Shown here one piece after another: positions 17,827 through 27,748 of a stretch of DNA of 64,000 bases (its first letter is position 1; the number at the start of each line of letters is the position of its first letter). Below the pieces are notes generated by a model. The model did not search any database. It had not been told where the DNA came from and saw only the letters and a program-made list of their open reading frames with translations. Origin of the DNA: CAWBRY01 sp963791295. Lineage in GTDB: Bacteria > Bacteroidota > Bacteroidia > Chitinophagales > Chitinophagaceae. The position numbers and the translations under genes were made by a program. The DNA lies in contig CAWBRY010000004.1 in NCBI GenBank assembly GCA_963791295.1, forward strand, positions 186,001-250,000, given 5' to 3'.

Positions 17827-20406
17827 TTATTTTTTAAGTTTATTGAGAATAATAATGTTCCCTCCGCCCGAAGCCAATGATAACTTCAGAGAGGTAGTTC
17901 GGTCAACCGTCACCGTTTGCCTGGTGAGAAGATTGGCATTTACATCCGCATCCGGTGCATCACTGTAGATATCAGCAGTAAACTTTCCGACAGGGAGGAA
18001 GGATAGCGGAAGATCTATCTGGCGGGCACTGCTATCGGTGATCGTTCCTACATACCACGTATCTTTTTTCCGTCGTGCGATAGAAACATATTGGTCGACT
18101 TCCGCGGCAGGCACATGAGTTTCATCCCAGGTTGTTGGCATACCCTGGATCACTTCAAATCCGGGCTGACCGATATATGCATCAGGATAATCACAGACCA
18201 TACCCAAATAACTTTCCAGAACAACGTACATCGCGAGCATGTGACAACGCGTCCCCATTACATAAGGCCGGAAATTCTGAACAATAAATTTGGAATAAGG
18301 CAGCGCTCGAAAGCCTCCTAAATGGTAGTCGGTTGAACCGGCAAGCATTCGCGTGAAGGGAATATTGATGTCGGCATTTGGATTTACCAGGTTATCCCAT
18401 TTATCATGCTCATAATTCAAAGTGCCTTCCCTCGTAAATTCATTGGGATAGGTCCGGCTCAAACCGGTGGGTTTATAGGCGCCATGAAATTGAATGTGCA
18501 AATGATGGGCTGCTGCTTTCTTTAAGATCTCCGTTTGTATGTTCACCATTTCCTGGTCATCTCTATCCATGAAGTCAACCATCATCCCGCTAAGCCCCCA
18601 CTTTTGAAACAATGCAAAAGCCGTATCAAGTTTGGGGTAAAGGGCCTTCCAATGTGTCCAGACACGGACTTCCACATTTTTGGATTTCGCATAATCGCAG
18701 ATCTGCTTCATGTCGAGGCCGGCGACGGGCTTTGTTATATCTGCATTGGGGCCAGGCTGATAATCGCTTCCATCATTGGTGTACCATTCGTGCCCTCCAT
18801 ATTCTACGACTGAATGATAGCGAATATTATTGGCTGCACAGAAATCAATGTAATATTTATTCGTTTCAAAATTATTACCACCCACTACATTGTCTGGAAT
18901 GATTGTCCCATTCCACCAGGGAAATGTACTAGTGCCTGGGTGGAGCCAACTGAGATCCTGGATGGCGGTCGGCTCATTCAGGCTGGTGATGATATTCGAT
19001 TCAATCAAGGCGCCCACGCGATCGCTGATCAATAGTACCCGCCATGGGCTGACGTGTGGAAGAACTGCCTTTACTTTTATTTTTTGTTGGTTAGGCAATG
19101 GAGAAAGCTTTCCGCAAAGAATACCATTATGATTCACGAGGTACATGCCTGCGTAGTCCAGGAGAGCTGCTTCCGTGATGGCCAGAAATATTTTATTGGG
19201 GAACTGAAACAAGGCAGGCATATCCATCAACGTGTCTTCCTTGATCTTACTCAGCGGCATCGTAGTATATAATCCTTCATGAGAACTAAAAAAATCCGGA
19301 AGTAACAAAGCCTTCACTACCGGATCCGACATAAACCGAAATTGAGTCTGCTCATCCAATAAGGTGAAAGAAGAGTGATTACTTAACTTGGGGAGAACGT
19401 ATCTGAATGCAAGGCCGTCATTAAAGGCCCTTACCTCCAAACTAAAATGATAATCCTTATTTTTTCCGTCCTGAAGATAAATGGTCGCCTGACGATAATG
19501 ATTGCTCACTTTGCTCGCCTTTCCAACAAACAATTCATAGTTTTCTTTTACTTCCTTGAAAACCGGCGCTTTCTCCATAGAAGCGGCATTGAGCATTCCC
19601 AAACCGTCGAGGTCAAGATTTAAAAAAGAATTTTCTATCAGGAGGTTGTTCTTATAAGACAATGAATAAGAGGGACTGCTATCTTTCAGATTCAGTTTAA
19701 AGACAATGTTACCATCAGGTGATTTTAATTCCGTATCATTTTTTATCAGATATGGTTCAATTGCCTTTTGCCAAATGCCATAGCCTTTTTTATTCATGTG
19801 CAATTGGTCCTCCAGGAAAAGTTCGGGAATGGGTTTTCCCTCATCATCTATCATTTCCCGGTAGACGTCCACAAAAACTGTTTTCTTTTTCTTTTTAAGG
19901 AAGCTTCTGATCATCGAATTTCCTTCCCTCATTTTTGGAGTTAATAATTGCCGGCTCGGACTGGGCTTCATGGAAATGTAAATGATTGGAACCGCTGGCA
20001 AGCGGGTCCTGATCATATTGAACAGCTGCACGAAACGGGAAAATACCATTTTCGCAGTCACTGTATCCGAGGCCGCCAGATCATTTTCGCCACAATAAAT
20101 AACAATTTGTTTGGGGCGATAGGGGAAGATAACGTCCTTGCTATACCTGATGACGTCGGGCAGGGAGGAACCTCCAAACCCTCTATTAATAATGGGATAG
20201 GAAGGAAAATAATCCTGGACGTCTTTCCAATTCGTAAAAGAAGAGCTGCCAACAAAAAGAATTTTATTGGTGCCGGGAAATTGAAGGCTATCCTGTTTTT
20301 TGAATGCTTGAATATCCTCCCAGTAAGGTGGTTTGATCTCCTGCGCCTGAAGGACTCCGGTCGTGATCAATAATAATAATAAGCCATGCCACCTTTTCAT
20401 TCTCAT
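17827..20406 (-). CDS. Fusion of an SGNH/GDSL esterase domain and a GH97 glycosidase, secreted
   Basis: A continuous 859-residue frame. After a signal peptide (ending near LQAQ, residue 22) residues 45-220 form an SGNH hydrolase: ILFVGSSSF (Ser block), RGFGGSSLPD (Gly block), GENDLA (Asn block) and DQLHMNKKGYG (Asp-His block). Residues 225-859 form a complete GH97: N-terminal domain from SPDGNIVFKLNL, VDFMDRDDQEMV near residue 610 and TREGTLNYEHD near 660. The second domain has no signal peptide of its own, which speaks for a true fusion. It would remove an acyl group and cleave an alpha-glycoside. Its ATG overlaps the stop of the gene upstream (ATGA). Confidence 0.87.
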   Translation of the reverse strand: MRMKRWHGLLLLLITTGVLQAQEIKPPYWEDIQAFKKQDSLQFPGTNKILFVGSSSFTNWKDVQDYFPSYPIINRGFGGSSLPDVIRYSKDVIFPYRPKQIVIYCGENDLAASDTVTAKMVFSRFVQLFNMIRTRLPAVPIIYISMKPSPSRQLLTPKMREGNSMIRSFLKKKKKTVFVDVYREMIDDEGKPIPELFLEDQLHMNKKGYGIWQKAIEPYLIKNDTELKSPDGNIVFKLNLKDSSPSYSLSYKNNLLIENSFLNLDLDGLGMLNAASMEKAPVFKEVKENYELFVGKASKVSNHYRQATIYLQDGKNKDYHFSLEVRAFNDGLAFRYVLPKLSNHSSFTLLDEQTQFRFMSDPVVKALLLPDFFSSHEGLYTTMPLSKIKEDTLMDMPALFQFPNKIFLAITEAALLDYAGMYLVNHNGILCGKLSPLPNQQKIKVKAVLPHVSPWRVLLISDRVGALIESNIITSLNEPTAIQDLSWLHPGTSTFPWWNGTIIPDNVVGGNNFETNKYYIDFCAANNIRYHSVVEYGGHEWYTNDGSDYQPGPNADITKPVAGLDMKQICDYAKSKNVEVRVWTHWKALYPKLDTAFALFQKWGLSGMMVDFMDRDDQEMVNIQTEILKKAAAHHLHIQFHGAYKPTGLSRTYPNEFTREGTLNYEHDKWDNLVNPNADINIPFTRMLAGSTDYHLGGFRALPYSKFIVQNFRPYVMGTRCHMLAMYVVLESYLGMVCDYPDAYIGQPGFEVIQGMPTTWDETHVPAAEVDQYVSIARRKKDTWYVGTITDSSARQIDLPLSFLPVGKFTADIYSDAPDADVNANLLTRQTVTVDRTTSLKLSLASGGGNIIILNKLKK

Positions 20407-22149
20407 TCTGCTTTTTGAACTTCTGAGCGCGGAGATACACCGTTCTCGTTGATTGCTTCTATTGCAAAATAATAGGGCTTTTCTTTATCCATGCCCTTAA
20501 ACCAATATTCATTTAAATCGTGAACCATGATACACGAGTACAATTTATCGGGAGCAATCCCGTAATATAAATTGTACGCATAGGCATTGTCTACAGGCCT
20601 CCATTTAATGTATGCACTCCGCTTATCCTTGTAGGTTCTCAGTACAATCAAATTCTTAACAGCGGAGGGCTCGCTTCCATTGCCTTTTCCAAAGACCCGC
20701 AAGCCACTGATGGCGAACTTACCTGTCGGCATATGCAAATTTTCCAACCTGATGAATCTTGCCTGCACTGGTTTTGTTAGCTCTACGTAGTCATGCGGTA
20801 CGTCTGCCTTGTTTTCGCTCTTGTTTACCACCAGCTCCCACTTCTTTCCATCAGATGAATAATAGAGTTTATACTGATGATACACACCCTGAGATTTCCC
20901 CAGGAATTCCGCGTCCTGGTCGGCATAATTTATTTGAATAGCATTGACGGTGCAAACGGCGCCCAGGTCTGATTGAATCCATTCACCTGGATTCGATGAA
21001 AGGGCACTCCAATATGTTTTGATATTCTCATCCACTGCATTATTTGCATAATAACTACCAAGTGTAGATGAAACAGTGACTGGTTTCTTATAATTAAGTA
21101 ACATCCAGCCCGGTCCTTTATTGGCAGATCTCTTTACTGACGGTAAGTATTGAGGATAGTCCCCAAAGGCCGTGTTGCAATACATCACATCATCCTTATC
21201 AAATCCGGCTTGCCAGATACCAATGCGCCTTTCAAAAGTGTTTTTTACACAAACAATGCTGGTAGAGACATGCCACCAATTATTTTGATTATCCATAAAC
21301 GTCGCGCCGTGCCCGGCACCGCGCGAAAAACCACCCGGTTTATAACTCAAAGGATCGGATTGGGGATTAAAACCGCCAAGGGGTTGATCCCCCACGACCA
21401 CTCCATCGGCATAACCACTAAATTCAGTGCCGGGAGCTCCATATTGCAAATAATATTTTCCATTGTGTTTGGTCATCCATGCCCCTTCAATGAATGGATC
21501 CAGGAAAGTATTATCCATATATTCCCCAAAGCGCTGCCAGCCATATCGCTCCGGTTCCAGCAAATACATTTCTTTGCGAGTGCCTAATGGTTGAAAAGTC
21601 TTCCGGTCCAGTTCAACACCATATAACGGATAGCGGTTGCTGCTGCCATTATACATATACAGTCGTCCATCATCATCCGCAAAAAATGCCGGATCCCAAC
21701 CTCCGATATCAAATGAATCTACGAGCGGTTTCCATTCATTGGCCTTTGGGTTGGTGCTCATCCATATTGTAAAATTGCTGCGAATAGGTAGATCCAAAGA
21801 CGATCATCGTATCACCGATCACACCTATAGCAGGAGCACAAAGCTCATCATACACATCATTCCAGGGCCGAAGGAATTTCTTTGAGATGAATTTCCAATT
21901 TAACATATCATTGCTCCACCAATAACCCCATTGGTTGGTGCTGAATAAATAATAATCTCCTTTGTAGACTACAATTACCGGGTCGGCTGTCGCGCGGTGC
22001 TTTCCCCATTCACTGAAATTGGGAATAGGTGTGTATCCGTAGTCAATATTGATGGGATTGCAAAAGGTTTGCTGCTGGGCTTGCGGGAGGTAACTTAATA
22101 ATATGATTAGAAAGAGAAGGAAGAGTTTTTTATTGTTGTGTTTGAGCAT
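20403..22149 (-). CDS. GH43-like glycosidase with F5/8 type C and fibronectin III domains, frame interrupted once
   Basis: Two overlapping frames (22149-21736 and 21797-20403) are parts of one protein. The first has a signal peptide and the GH43-like start (TADPVIVVYKGDYYLFST). It should continue from FGSTYS to SNFTIWMSTNP in the other frame near 21780-21786, so one extra base is present. Without it the protein is 581 residues. The barrel shows GGWDPAFFADDDGR and FIEGAWMTKHNGKYY. A discoidin-like F5/8C domain (NNAVDENIKTYWSALSSN) and an FN3 domain follow. It probably trims side sugars of the glycan. No slippery sequence supports programmed frameshifting. Confidence 0.8.
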
Positions 22150-22156
22150 TGAATGC

Positions 22157-22177
22157 TGATTATTGATTATTGATTAT
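22157..22177. repeat. Three tandem copies of the heptamer TGATTAT
   Basis: TGATTAT is repeated exactly three times in the 110-base gap before the GH43-like gene. It is a low-complexity spacer repeat that may vary in length between strains. Confidence 0.7.
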
Positions 22178-22212
22178 TCAGCCCTAATTCGTTTTTATTA
22201 ACAATTCCTCCG

Positions 22213-22254
22213 ATAGTCACCCTCAGGAAGGGGATGTTTCCGTACGATGACTAT
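22213..22254 (-). terminator. Weak stem-loop after the gluconate-dehydrogenase-type small subunit gene
   Basis: ATAGTCA (22213-22219) pairs with TGACTAT (22248-22254) around 28 bases that hold a further small CCCT/AGGG pairing. It lies just after the stop of the minus-strand gene at 22260. There is no strong T-run, so termination is uncertain. Confidence 0.3.
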
Positions 22255-22259
22255 TGAGC

Positions 22260-22831
22260 TTAAGCCCACGAAGTCTCTCCGGCCTTATAATCAATACAAC
22301 CTTCGTAGTTCCCCGGTACCGGTATATATCGCAATACCTGCGTAGCCCCCGGCTTAGATGTAAAGAATCCCAATAAAACCAATTGCTTCATCATCGTAAA
22401 ATAATGAGCCTGTGAGTCTTTGCCCGGAATTTTTATCTCCTGCTGTTTTTTGGCTTCGCCATCAATCTGGCTTAATAGCTCTGTCCTTTGTTCGGGGGTA
22501 GCCTTCATGAATGAAACATGATGCAACTTTTCCATGGCATCATCCACTTTTCCCAGGCCTTCATGCAATACTTTCAATTGTGTTTCACTATAACAGTCTG
22601 TTGAATATTTTGCCATGAACTTTCCGACTTAGCGTCCTTGGCCCCTGGAGTATTCGTTCTTGGCAAAATGGTTTCGGCAATCTCATCAAACTGGGAAATA
22701 TCATTTTCATTAAAAAGACCCGAGACTTCTTTCCTGTCTGAATTACAGCCCGAAAGGAAAAACTCTGATCCGATCACTGCAGCTCCGGTCAGCAAGGCAA
22801 CCTGTTTGATCAACTCTCGTCGATTTATCAT
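22260..22831 (-). CDS. Gluconate 2-dehydrogenase subunit 3 family protein, frame interrupted once
   Basis: Two frames (22831-22574 and 22616-22260) join into one 190-residue protein if a single missing G is restored near 22628; the text then reads PGAKDAKVGKFMAKYSTDCY, the pattern expected for this family. The N-terminus has MINRRELIKQ with twin arginines and a lipobox-like LSGC, so export by Tat as a lipoprotein is likely. Members are small subunits of membrane-associated GMC dehydrogenases and guide their export. The GMC partner gene lies 16 bases upstream, which supports a two-subunit sugar dehydrogenase. Confidence 0.8.
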
Positions 22832-22847
22832 GGCGTGAAATTGAAAT

Positions 22848-24575
22848 TTATAAATTACCCTTTTTCATTTCTTCGGCCGCGTATTTGACCGCTCTGGCGG
22901 TAAACGCCATATATAAAATGGAAGGACTCTGATTGCCCGTACTCGTCATGCAGGCCCCGTCCGTCACAAACACATTCTTACAATTATGAAACTGATTCCA
23001 TTTGTTTAGCAGCGAGGTGGCCGGATCATTACCCATCCTGACACCTCCCATCTCATGAATATCCAGTCCGGGAGCCTGCTTATTATCATAAGTATAGGTG
23101 ATCCTGGTGCCAGCCGCTTCCAACATGGCTCTTCCCTGTTCAAGAAAATCTTTGATCATCTTATCATCGTTATCATCGTATCCAACCGAAGTGATGAGCA
23201 ATGGAATTCCCCATTGATCTTTCTGATCTTTGCTCAATCGAACATGATTCTCCTCTTTGGGAATTGTCTCCCCCTGCAAATACATATAAGCACCCCAGCT
23301 TCCCGGTTGGCTGATCGCTTCTTTGTATCCTGCTCCGACATTTGACTTCAACCCTTTCTCGCTCAATTTTTCGCGAAACCCTCCGGAAAAAATCACATAG
23401 CCACCCAGAAAATCAGTGTCCTGTTTTTCGATATTCCGGAAGTTGGGAATAATGCATTCAGCGGGTTTCGACACTTTGTGATATTTATCGCGGAAAGCAT
23501 CTATTTCTCCACCCAGGCCGGCGCGGTAATTATGATGGCAAACAAATTTTCCCAACAATCCGTTATCATTTCCTAATCCGTTGGGAAATCGCGAAGAAGT
23601 GGAATTCAGAAGAATCAAATTCGAATTGAGTGCAGATGCATTGACGAAAATGATCCTGGAGAAATAATCTGTCGTCGCCTTGGTATTCGTATCAATGATC
23701 CTTACTCCAATGGCCTTGCCTTTCTTTTCATCATAGATGATAGAATGAACAACCGAAAACGGGCGTACGGTCAGATTTCCGGTCTTTGCCGCCCACGGTA
23801 ATGTGGAGGTAATCGAGCTGAAATACGCACCGAATGGACAACCTCTCATACAAAGATTTCTATTGAGACATTGGGTACGTCCCTGTTGACTATGTATCGG
23901 TTGCGGAGAAGTCAGTTGTGTCCAGCGTCCTGTGACATAGTATCGTTTGAATTTTTTCCACAATACATCTTTTAAATGCTGTTCAACACAATTCATTTCA
24001 TAAGGTTCCAAAAATTCTCCATCCGGCATAGACTCTATGCCTTCTTTGCTACCACAAACTCCGATGAATTTTTCGACATAGCTATACCATGGGGCCATAT
24101 CGCTATACCTAACCGGCCAATCAATCGCATACCCAAATCGCTGTGGGGATGTAAAATCATGCTCGCTCCATCGCGCGCACGCTCTTCCCCAGGTAAGTGA
24201 TTTGCCGCCTACCTGGTAACCACGGATCCAGTCAAATGGTTTCTCCTGTATATAAGGATGATCCTTATCCTTTACAAAAAAATGCGCGGTGTCTTCCGCA
24301 TAGCCGGCAGCCTTGGAGATCAACGGATTTTCATCGAGAAATTTCCTGGTCATCGAACCCCGGTTCTCAAATTCCCAGGGAGCCATGTTCATAGTGGGAT
24401 AGTCCTTGATGTGCTCTATCTTTCTGCCTCTTTCAAGCACAAGAGTTTTCAGGCCATGATCGCATAGTTCCTTAGCTGCCCATCCTCCGCTAATACCACT
24501 GCCTATCACGATCGCGTCGAACGTATGCTCATCTTTTCCGTTGCTGTTAATATTTATTCCGGTCGTATCTGGCAT
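22848..24575 (-). CDS. GMC family FAD-dependent oxidoreductase (sugar or glucoside dehydrogenase large subunit)
   Basis: A 575-residue protein. The FAD-binding motif FDAIVIGSGISGG begins at residue 19. The cysteine-containing segment NRNLCMRGCPFGAYFSS near residue 235 and the C-terminal TDGACMTSTGNQSPSIL near 545 are typical of GMC enzymes of the gluconate/glucoside dehydrogenase type. It has no signal peptide and probably travels with the Tat-type small subunit encoded next to it. In Bacteroidota such pairs include glucoside 3-dehydrogenases that make 3-keto sugars; whether this is one is inference from context with Gfo/Idh/MocA and SDR genes. Confidence 0.88.
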   Translation of the reverse strand: MPDTTGININSNGKDEHTFDAIVIGSGISGGWAAKELCDHGLKTLVLERGRKIEHIKDYPTMNMAPWEFENRGSMTRKFLDENPLISKAAGYAEDTAHFFVKDKDHPYIQEKPFDWIRGYQVGGKSLTWGRACARWSEHDFTSPQRFGYAIDWPVRYSDMAPWYSYVEKFIGVCGSKEGIESMPDGEFLEPYEMNCVEQHLKDVLWKKFKRYYVTGRWTQLTSPQPIHSQQGRTQCLNRNLCMRGCPFGAYFSSITSTLPWAAKTGNLTVRPFSVVHSIIYDEKKGKAIGVRIIDTNTKATTDYFSRIIFVNASALNSNLILLNSTSSRFPNGLGNDNGLLGKFVCHHNYRAGLGGEIDAFRDKYHKVSKPAECIIPNFRNIEKQDTDFLGGYVIFSGGFREKLSEKGLKSNVGAGYKEAISQPGSWGAYMYLQGETIPKEENHVRLSKDQKDQWGIPLLITSVGYDDNDDKMIKDFLEQGRAMLEAAGTRITYTYDNKQAPGLDIHEMGGVRMGNDPATSLLNKWNQFHNCKNVFVTDGACMTSTGNQSPSILYMAFTARAVKYAAEEMKKGNL

Positions 24576-24576
24576 A

Positions 24577-24996
24577 CTAATTAATTATTTTTTTAGAAAT
24601 AGCATAGTCTATACTCCATTTACCCGGTCCCGTAAAAAAGAAAACCAATGCCAACAACACAAACAAAAAAGGATACTGATCGTCGTACCAAACCTTGCCA
24701 TGACCAATAAAAAAGGCAATGTAACCCATTGTCCCTGCAATGAGAAGTGTGGCCAGCCTGGTCAGGAAACCAAACACCAAAAGTATGCCTCCGATCAATT
24801 CAGCCACCTTACCTCCATAAACCTGGAGTTTGCCTGACGAAGAATTTTTGAACATCTCCCAATCCAGGTAGCCTTTCATCTTTTCTTCGCTGAAAACCTC
24901 CGAACCATGAAAAATGAGAAAGGCACCCACAAGGATTCTCAATAAAAAAAGACCTTGGGCTTGCCACAGAGGAGACGCGGAAAAAAATCTTTTCAT
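24577..24996 (-). CDS. DoxX family membrane protein
   Basis: A 139-residue protein with four hydrophobic segments, including LFLLRILVGAFLIFHGSEVF near the start and GGILLVFGFLTRLATLLIAG in the middle, the DoxX pattern. DoxX proteins are small membrane proteins often linked to quinone-dependent oxidation. It ends one base before the GMC gene starts, so the two are very likely co-expressed, and it could link the dehydrogenase to the respiratory chain. That link is inference. Confidence 0.83.
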   Translation of the reverse strand: MKRFFSASPLWQAQGLFLLRILVGAFLIFHGSEVFSEEKMKGYLDWEMFKNSSSGKLQVYGGKVAELIGGILLVFGFLTRLATLLIAGTMGYIAFFIGHGKVWYDDQYPFLFVLLALVFFFTGPGKWSIDYAISKKIIN

Positions 24997-25020
24997 TTCG
25001 GTTTTTTTATGTTGTTTAGG

Positions 25021-25869
25021 TCAGGTTGAGCTGCTATAGAATTCACCTCCTTTCAATATTTGAAAGGGTTGGTCAATGTTCTGTGCCTCCCTAACAAAAT
25101 CATTCACGTCGGCTGTATTAAAACTAAACAGATCATAGTGGCATGGTATCACGCAGCGCGCGTCAATCTCCTTTGCCAACTGCGCCGCCTCCCGGAAACT
25201 CAAGTTACCTGCTACCTGTCGCCGGGGATCATCGCCGTTGATAGGAAGCAGCGCGAGGTCCACCTTAAAGGGCCTGACTAACGCTACTATATTTTCAAAC
25301 CACAATGTATCGCCGCTATGATAGATCTTCCATCTTCCAAATTCAATTACATAACCCATGAACTTGCACCTGCCTTCGTTGTCCCGTTCAATTTCATTAT
25401 GCTTCGCGGGTATACCATGAAATGTAAATTCACCGGCCCTGATCGATTCTGCATCATTCAATCCAACCGGAAAGGCACGATCGCAACTCAGGCGATTCGC
25501 GACAAAGTCGCGGTTGGCTTCGGGAATAACAAAATGTATACCCGGGTTATTTATTAAAATGGGTACAAGCGTTTCGGCGTCGAGGTGGTCAGTGTGATTG
25601 TGACTGGAGCTGACCACAGAAATATTTTTCAATAATTCCGGTCGCACCACTCTTTCACTCATTCTTATATGTGGCTTATCTGTCTTAGCATACTTTGTAG
25701 TGAGTGAATCAGAAAGATAAGGATCGATCAATAGTCTCTTACCATTCCATTGCACCAGGAATCCACTCTGACCAAGCCACCAAACATAAAAGTGATCTTT
25801 GTCCTTCAATTTGCTGTCCATCTCGGCGATCAATTCCGCATCTTTCTTTATTGCCGGGATCAAGTGCAT
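25021..25869 (-). CDS. Metallo-beta-lactamase fold hydrolase, UlaG-like
   Basis: A 282-residue cytoplasmic protein. The metal motif SSSHNHTDHLD (HxHxDH) is near residue 90, further ligands are in YHSGDT near 195 and IPCHYDLF near 245. The start YVWWLGQSGFLVQWNGKRLLIDPYLSD is typical of the UlaG/YtkL group, which includes L-ascorbate-6-phosphate lactonase. A lactone or phosphodiester of a sugar is a possible substrate. It follows the MetE-like gene by five bases, with which it shares the operon. Confidence 0.85.
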   Translation of the reverse strand: MHLIPAIKKDAELIAEMDSKLKDKDHFYVWWLGQSGFLVQWNGKRLLIDPYLSDSLTTKYAKTDKPHIRMSERVVRPELLKNISVVSSSHNHTDHLDAETLVPILINNPGIHFVIPEANRDFVANRLSCDRAFPVGLNDAESIRAGEFTFHGIPAKHNEIERDNEGRCKFMGYVIEFGRWKIYHSGDTLWFENIVALVRPFKVDLALLPINGDDPRRQVAGNLSFREAAQLAKEIDARCVIPCHYDLFSFNTADVNDFVREAQNIDQPFQILKGGEFYSSST

Positions 25870-25874
25870 ATTTG

Positions 25875-26939
25875 TTACAATGTAGCTCTTACTATTTTAG
25901 CCCCTTCCACCATGTGATTCAGTTTTAGCCGCGATGCCCAACGGGCTGTCTGGCTTAGTCCGCAATCAGGCGCTACAGATAGTTTTTGCCGTGGTATGAA
26001 TTTCAGGCAACGCCGGATCCTTTCTACGACATCATCCACGGTTTCAATGTAGTAATTCTTAACATCGATAATTCCCACCGCTACATTCATTTTCTCAGCA
26101 AATGGCTGTAATAATTCGATCTCCGAAAATTCGCGGTTGGCCATTTCGATATGAATTTCATCTACTGTTAGATCGAGAAAGTTGGGAAGCATCGGTTTAA
26201 TACTCCTATAACCCACCGGCCTGCCTTTATAATTCCCAAAACACATGTGCGTACTTAAATTACACTTACCCACAATGGGTTTGACTGTGCGATTGAATAT
26301 ATCGACAAAACGTTTTGTGTCTTCCTTGTAAGCATAGCAACTCATCGAAGGCTCATCGACCGTGATCTCGCGACAGCCCGCGTTCACCAGATCTTCTAAC
26401 TCCTTTTGAATAATTGGAAGAAGGGCCTCCGTGATTTCGTAACGGTCCTGGTAGCGATGGTTTGGCAATAGTCTTCCACTCAACGTATATGGACCAGGTA
26501 CGCTCGCTTTTAGTTGAGGCCCTGGCGGTGCGAGTCTTTTCAATCGCATAAATTCTTTCACGGTGCCCAATCCCGATGGGGCTCTTAGTTCACCAATGAT
26601 ATTGTTCTTTCCACGTTGGTCGTGAGCCGCGGGGCCAAATTTTCTGGTCTCCGTCTCATTATTTTCAATACCATTTATATATCCATAAAAAGAGAGATTG
26701 AAATCCAGCCGGGTTTGCTCGCCATCAGTTATTACATCCAGCCCTGCTGCTACCTGGTCATGGACAGCAGCAATCACGGCATCCTCTATCATCTCTTCAA
26801 TGTCGGATGCCCCAAATTGATGTAAATTCTGCGAACTATATTCCAGCCATCCCGGAAATGGATAGCTGCCAACGACGGTTGTGCGGATAGGTATGGAAGA
26901 AGTCTGATTCATCATTTGCATGCTTTTTTGCTTGATCAT
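25875..26939 (-). CDS. Cobalamin-independent methionine synthase-like protein (MetE C-terminal domain only)
   Basis: A 354-residue protein equal to the catalytic half of MetE. The start TTVVGSYPFPGW and the zinc ligands HMC (in STHMCFGNYKG near residue 230) and the Cys of PDCGLSQTARW near 325 are all present. It lacks the MetE N-terminal half, like the short core enzymes. Its place among sugar genes is odd: the ATG at 26939 directly abuts the TAG of the SIS gene. The acceptor may be something other than homocysteine. The exact start among several early Met codons is uncertain. Confidence 0.85.
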   Translation of the reverse strand: MIKQKSMQMMNQTSSIPIRTTVVGSYPFPGWLEYSSQNLHQFGASDIEEMIEDAVIAAVHDQVAAGLDVITDGEQTRLDFNLSFYGYINGIENNETETRKFGPAAHDQRGKNNIIGELRAPSGLGTVKEFMRLKRLAPPGPQLKASVPGPYTLSGRLLPNHRYQDRYEITEALLPIIQKELEDLVNAGCREITVDEPSMSCYAYKEDTKRFVDIFNRTVKPIVGKCNLSTHMCFGNYKGRPVGYRSIKPMLPNFLDLTVDEIHIEMANREFSEIELLQPFAEKMNVAVGIIDVKNYYIETVDDVVERIRRCLKFIPRQKLSVAPDCGLSQTARWASRLKLNHMVEGAKIVRATL

Positions 26940-27734
26940 CTATGGATTAATTCCTGCCAATCGATAAACCTCGGCCATTCTATGTGAATGTTCATCATAG
27001 GCAGTTTCAAAAAGGATCCGGGATTTTTCATTTCCAATGATAGCCGATGCGGTCAGCACTTTAGGCGGTTGGCCCGCTTCGGTTAATATTCTTGCCACTT
27101 CGGCCTTAATACAGTTTGCGATCATGATGCCACCTGTGGTGGAACCAGGCGCGACCGGTGTTTCAAGTCCGTCGATATGGATCATTGAATCACCGGCGGG
27201 TGCGCCCGTATCCAATATAATATCGGCAAAATCAGTGAGTTTCTTACCATCTTTCCGTTTACTGGATGAGGCCGCCAGGTGCTCCTGACTCACCACCGCC
27301 ACCACGCGGATGCCTTTTTTCACAAACAACTCCGCCATTTCGGTGGGAACAATATTACATCCACTGGAGGAGACGATCATGGCTGCATCCCTTTTGTCCA
27401 GGCCAAAATTGCGCAGTATTTGATCTGCAAAACCAGGTACATTTTCCAAATACATCGCTTGTCGCTGACCGTTAGCCCCTGTTACATTGTTATGAAAAGT
27501 AAGTGATAACTCCACTATTGGATTGAACCCGGGAAACGATCCATATCGCGGCCACATCTCCTCCACCACAATCCGGCTATGCCCGGTACCAAATACGTGA
27601 ACTACTCTGCCTGCCAGGATGGATTCAGCAAACCATTGCGCCGCCTTTCTTATTTCATGTTGCTGGCCCCTGATTTTTTCGATGATTTCCGTACATTTTT
27701 CCAGGTATGTCTCTGTCAGATTCTTATTTCTCAT
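26940..27734 (-). CDS. SIS domain sugar-phosphate isomerase-like protein
   Basis: The ATG at 27734 (MRNKNLTETYLEKC) gives 264 residues; an earlier ATG at 27779 would overlap the ROK gene upstream. SIS-fold motifs are GRVVHVFGTGHSRIVVEEM near residue 40 and AAMIVSSSGCNIVPTEMAELFVKKG near residue 120. The family (UPF0309-like) binds phosphosugars; relatives isomerise or recognise them. It follows a ROK kinase by 14 bases, so a kinase-isomerase pair is likely. The last part has an acidic-His segment (TAYDEHSHRM) typical of this subfamily. Confidence 0.83.
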   Translation of the reverse strand: MRNKNLTETYLEKCTEIIEKIRGQQHEIRKAAQWFAESILAGRVVHVFGTGHSRIVVEEMWPRYGSFPGFNPIVELSLTFHNNVTGANGQRQAMYLENVPGFADQILRNFGLDKRDAAMIVSSSGCNIVPTEMAELFVKKGIRVVAVVSQEHLAASSSKRKDGKKLTDFADIILDTGAPAGDSMIHIDGLETPVAPGSTTGGIMIANCIKAEVARILTEAGQPPKVLTASAIIGNEKSRILFETAYDEHSHRMAEVYRLAGINP

Positions 27735-27748
27735 ACTAGTTGGTCGAT

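Noticed and set aside
21736..21797. Programmed ribosomal frameshift in the GH43-like gene
   Set aside because: No slippery heptamer or following structure is visible, and similar single-base breaks occur in unrelated genes, including pyrG.
22157..22177. Heptamer repeats as the start of a CRISPR array or attachment site
   Set aside because: Only three direct 7-base units without spacers; too short for a CRISPR array and not found at the other end of the locus.
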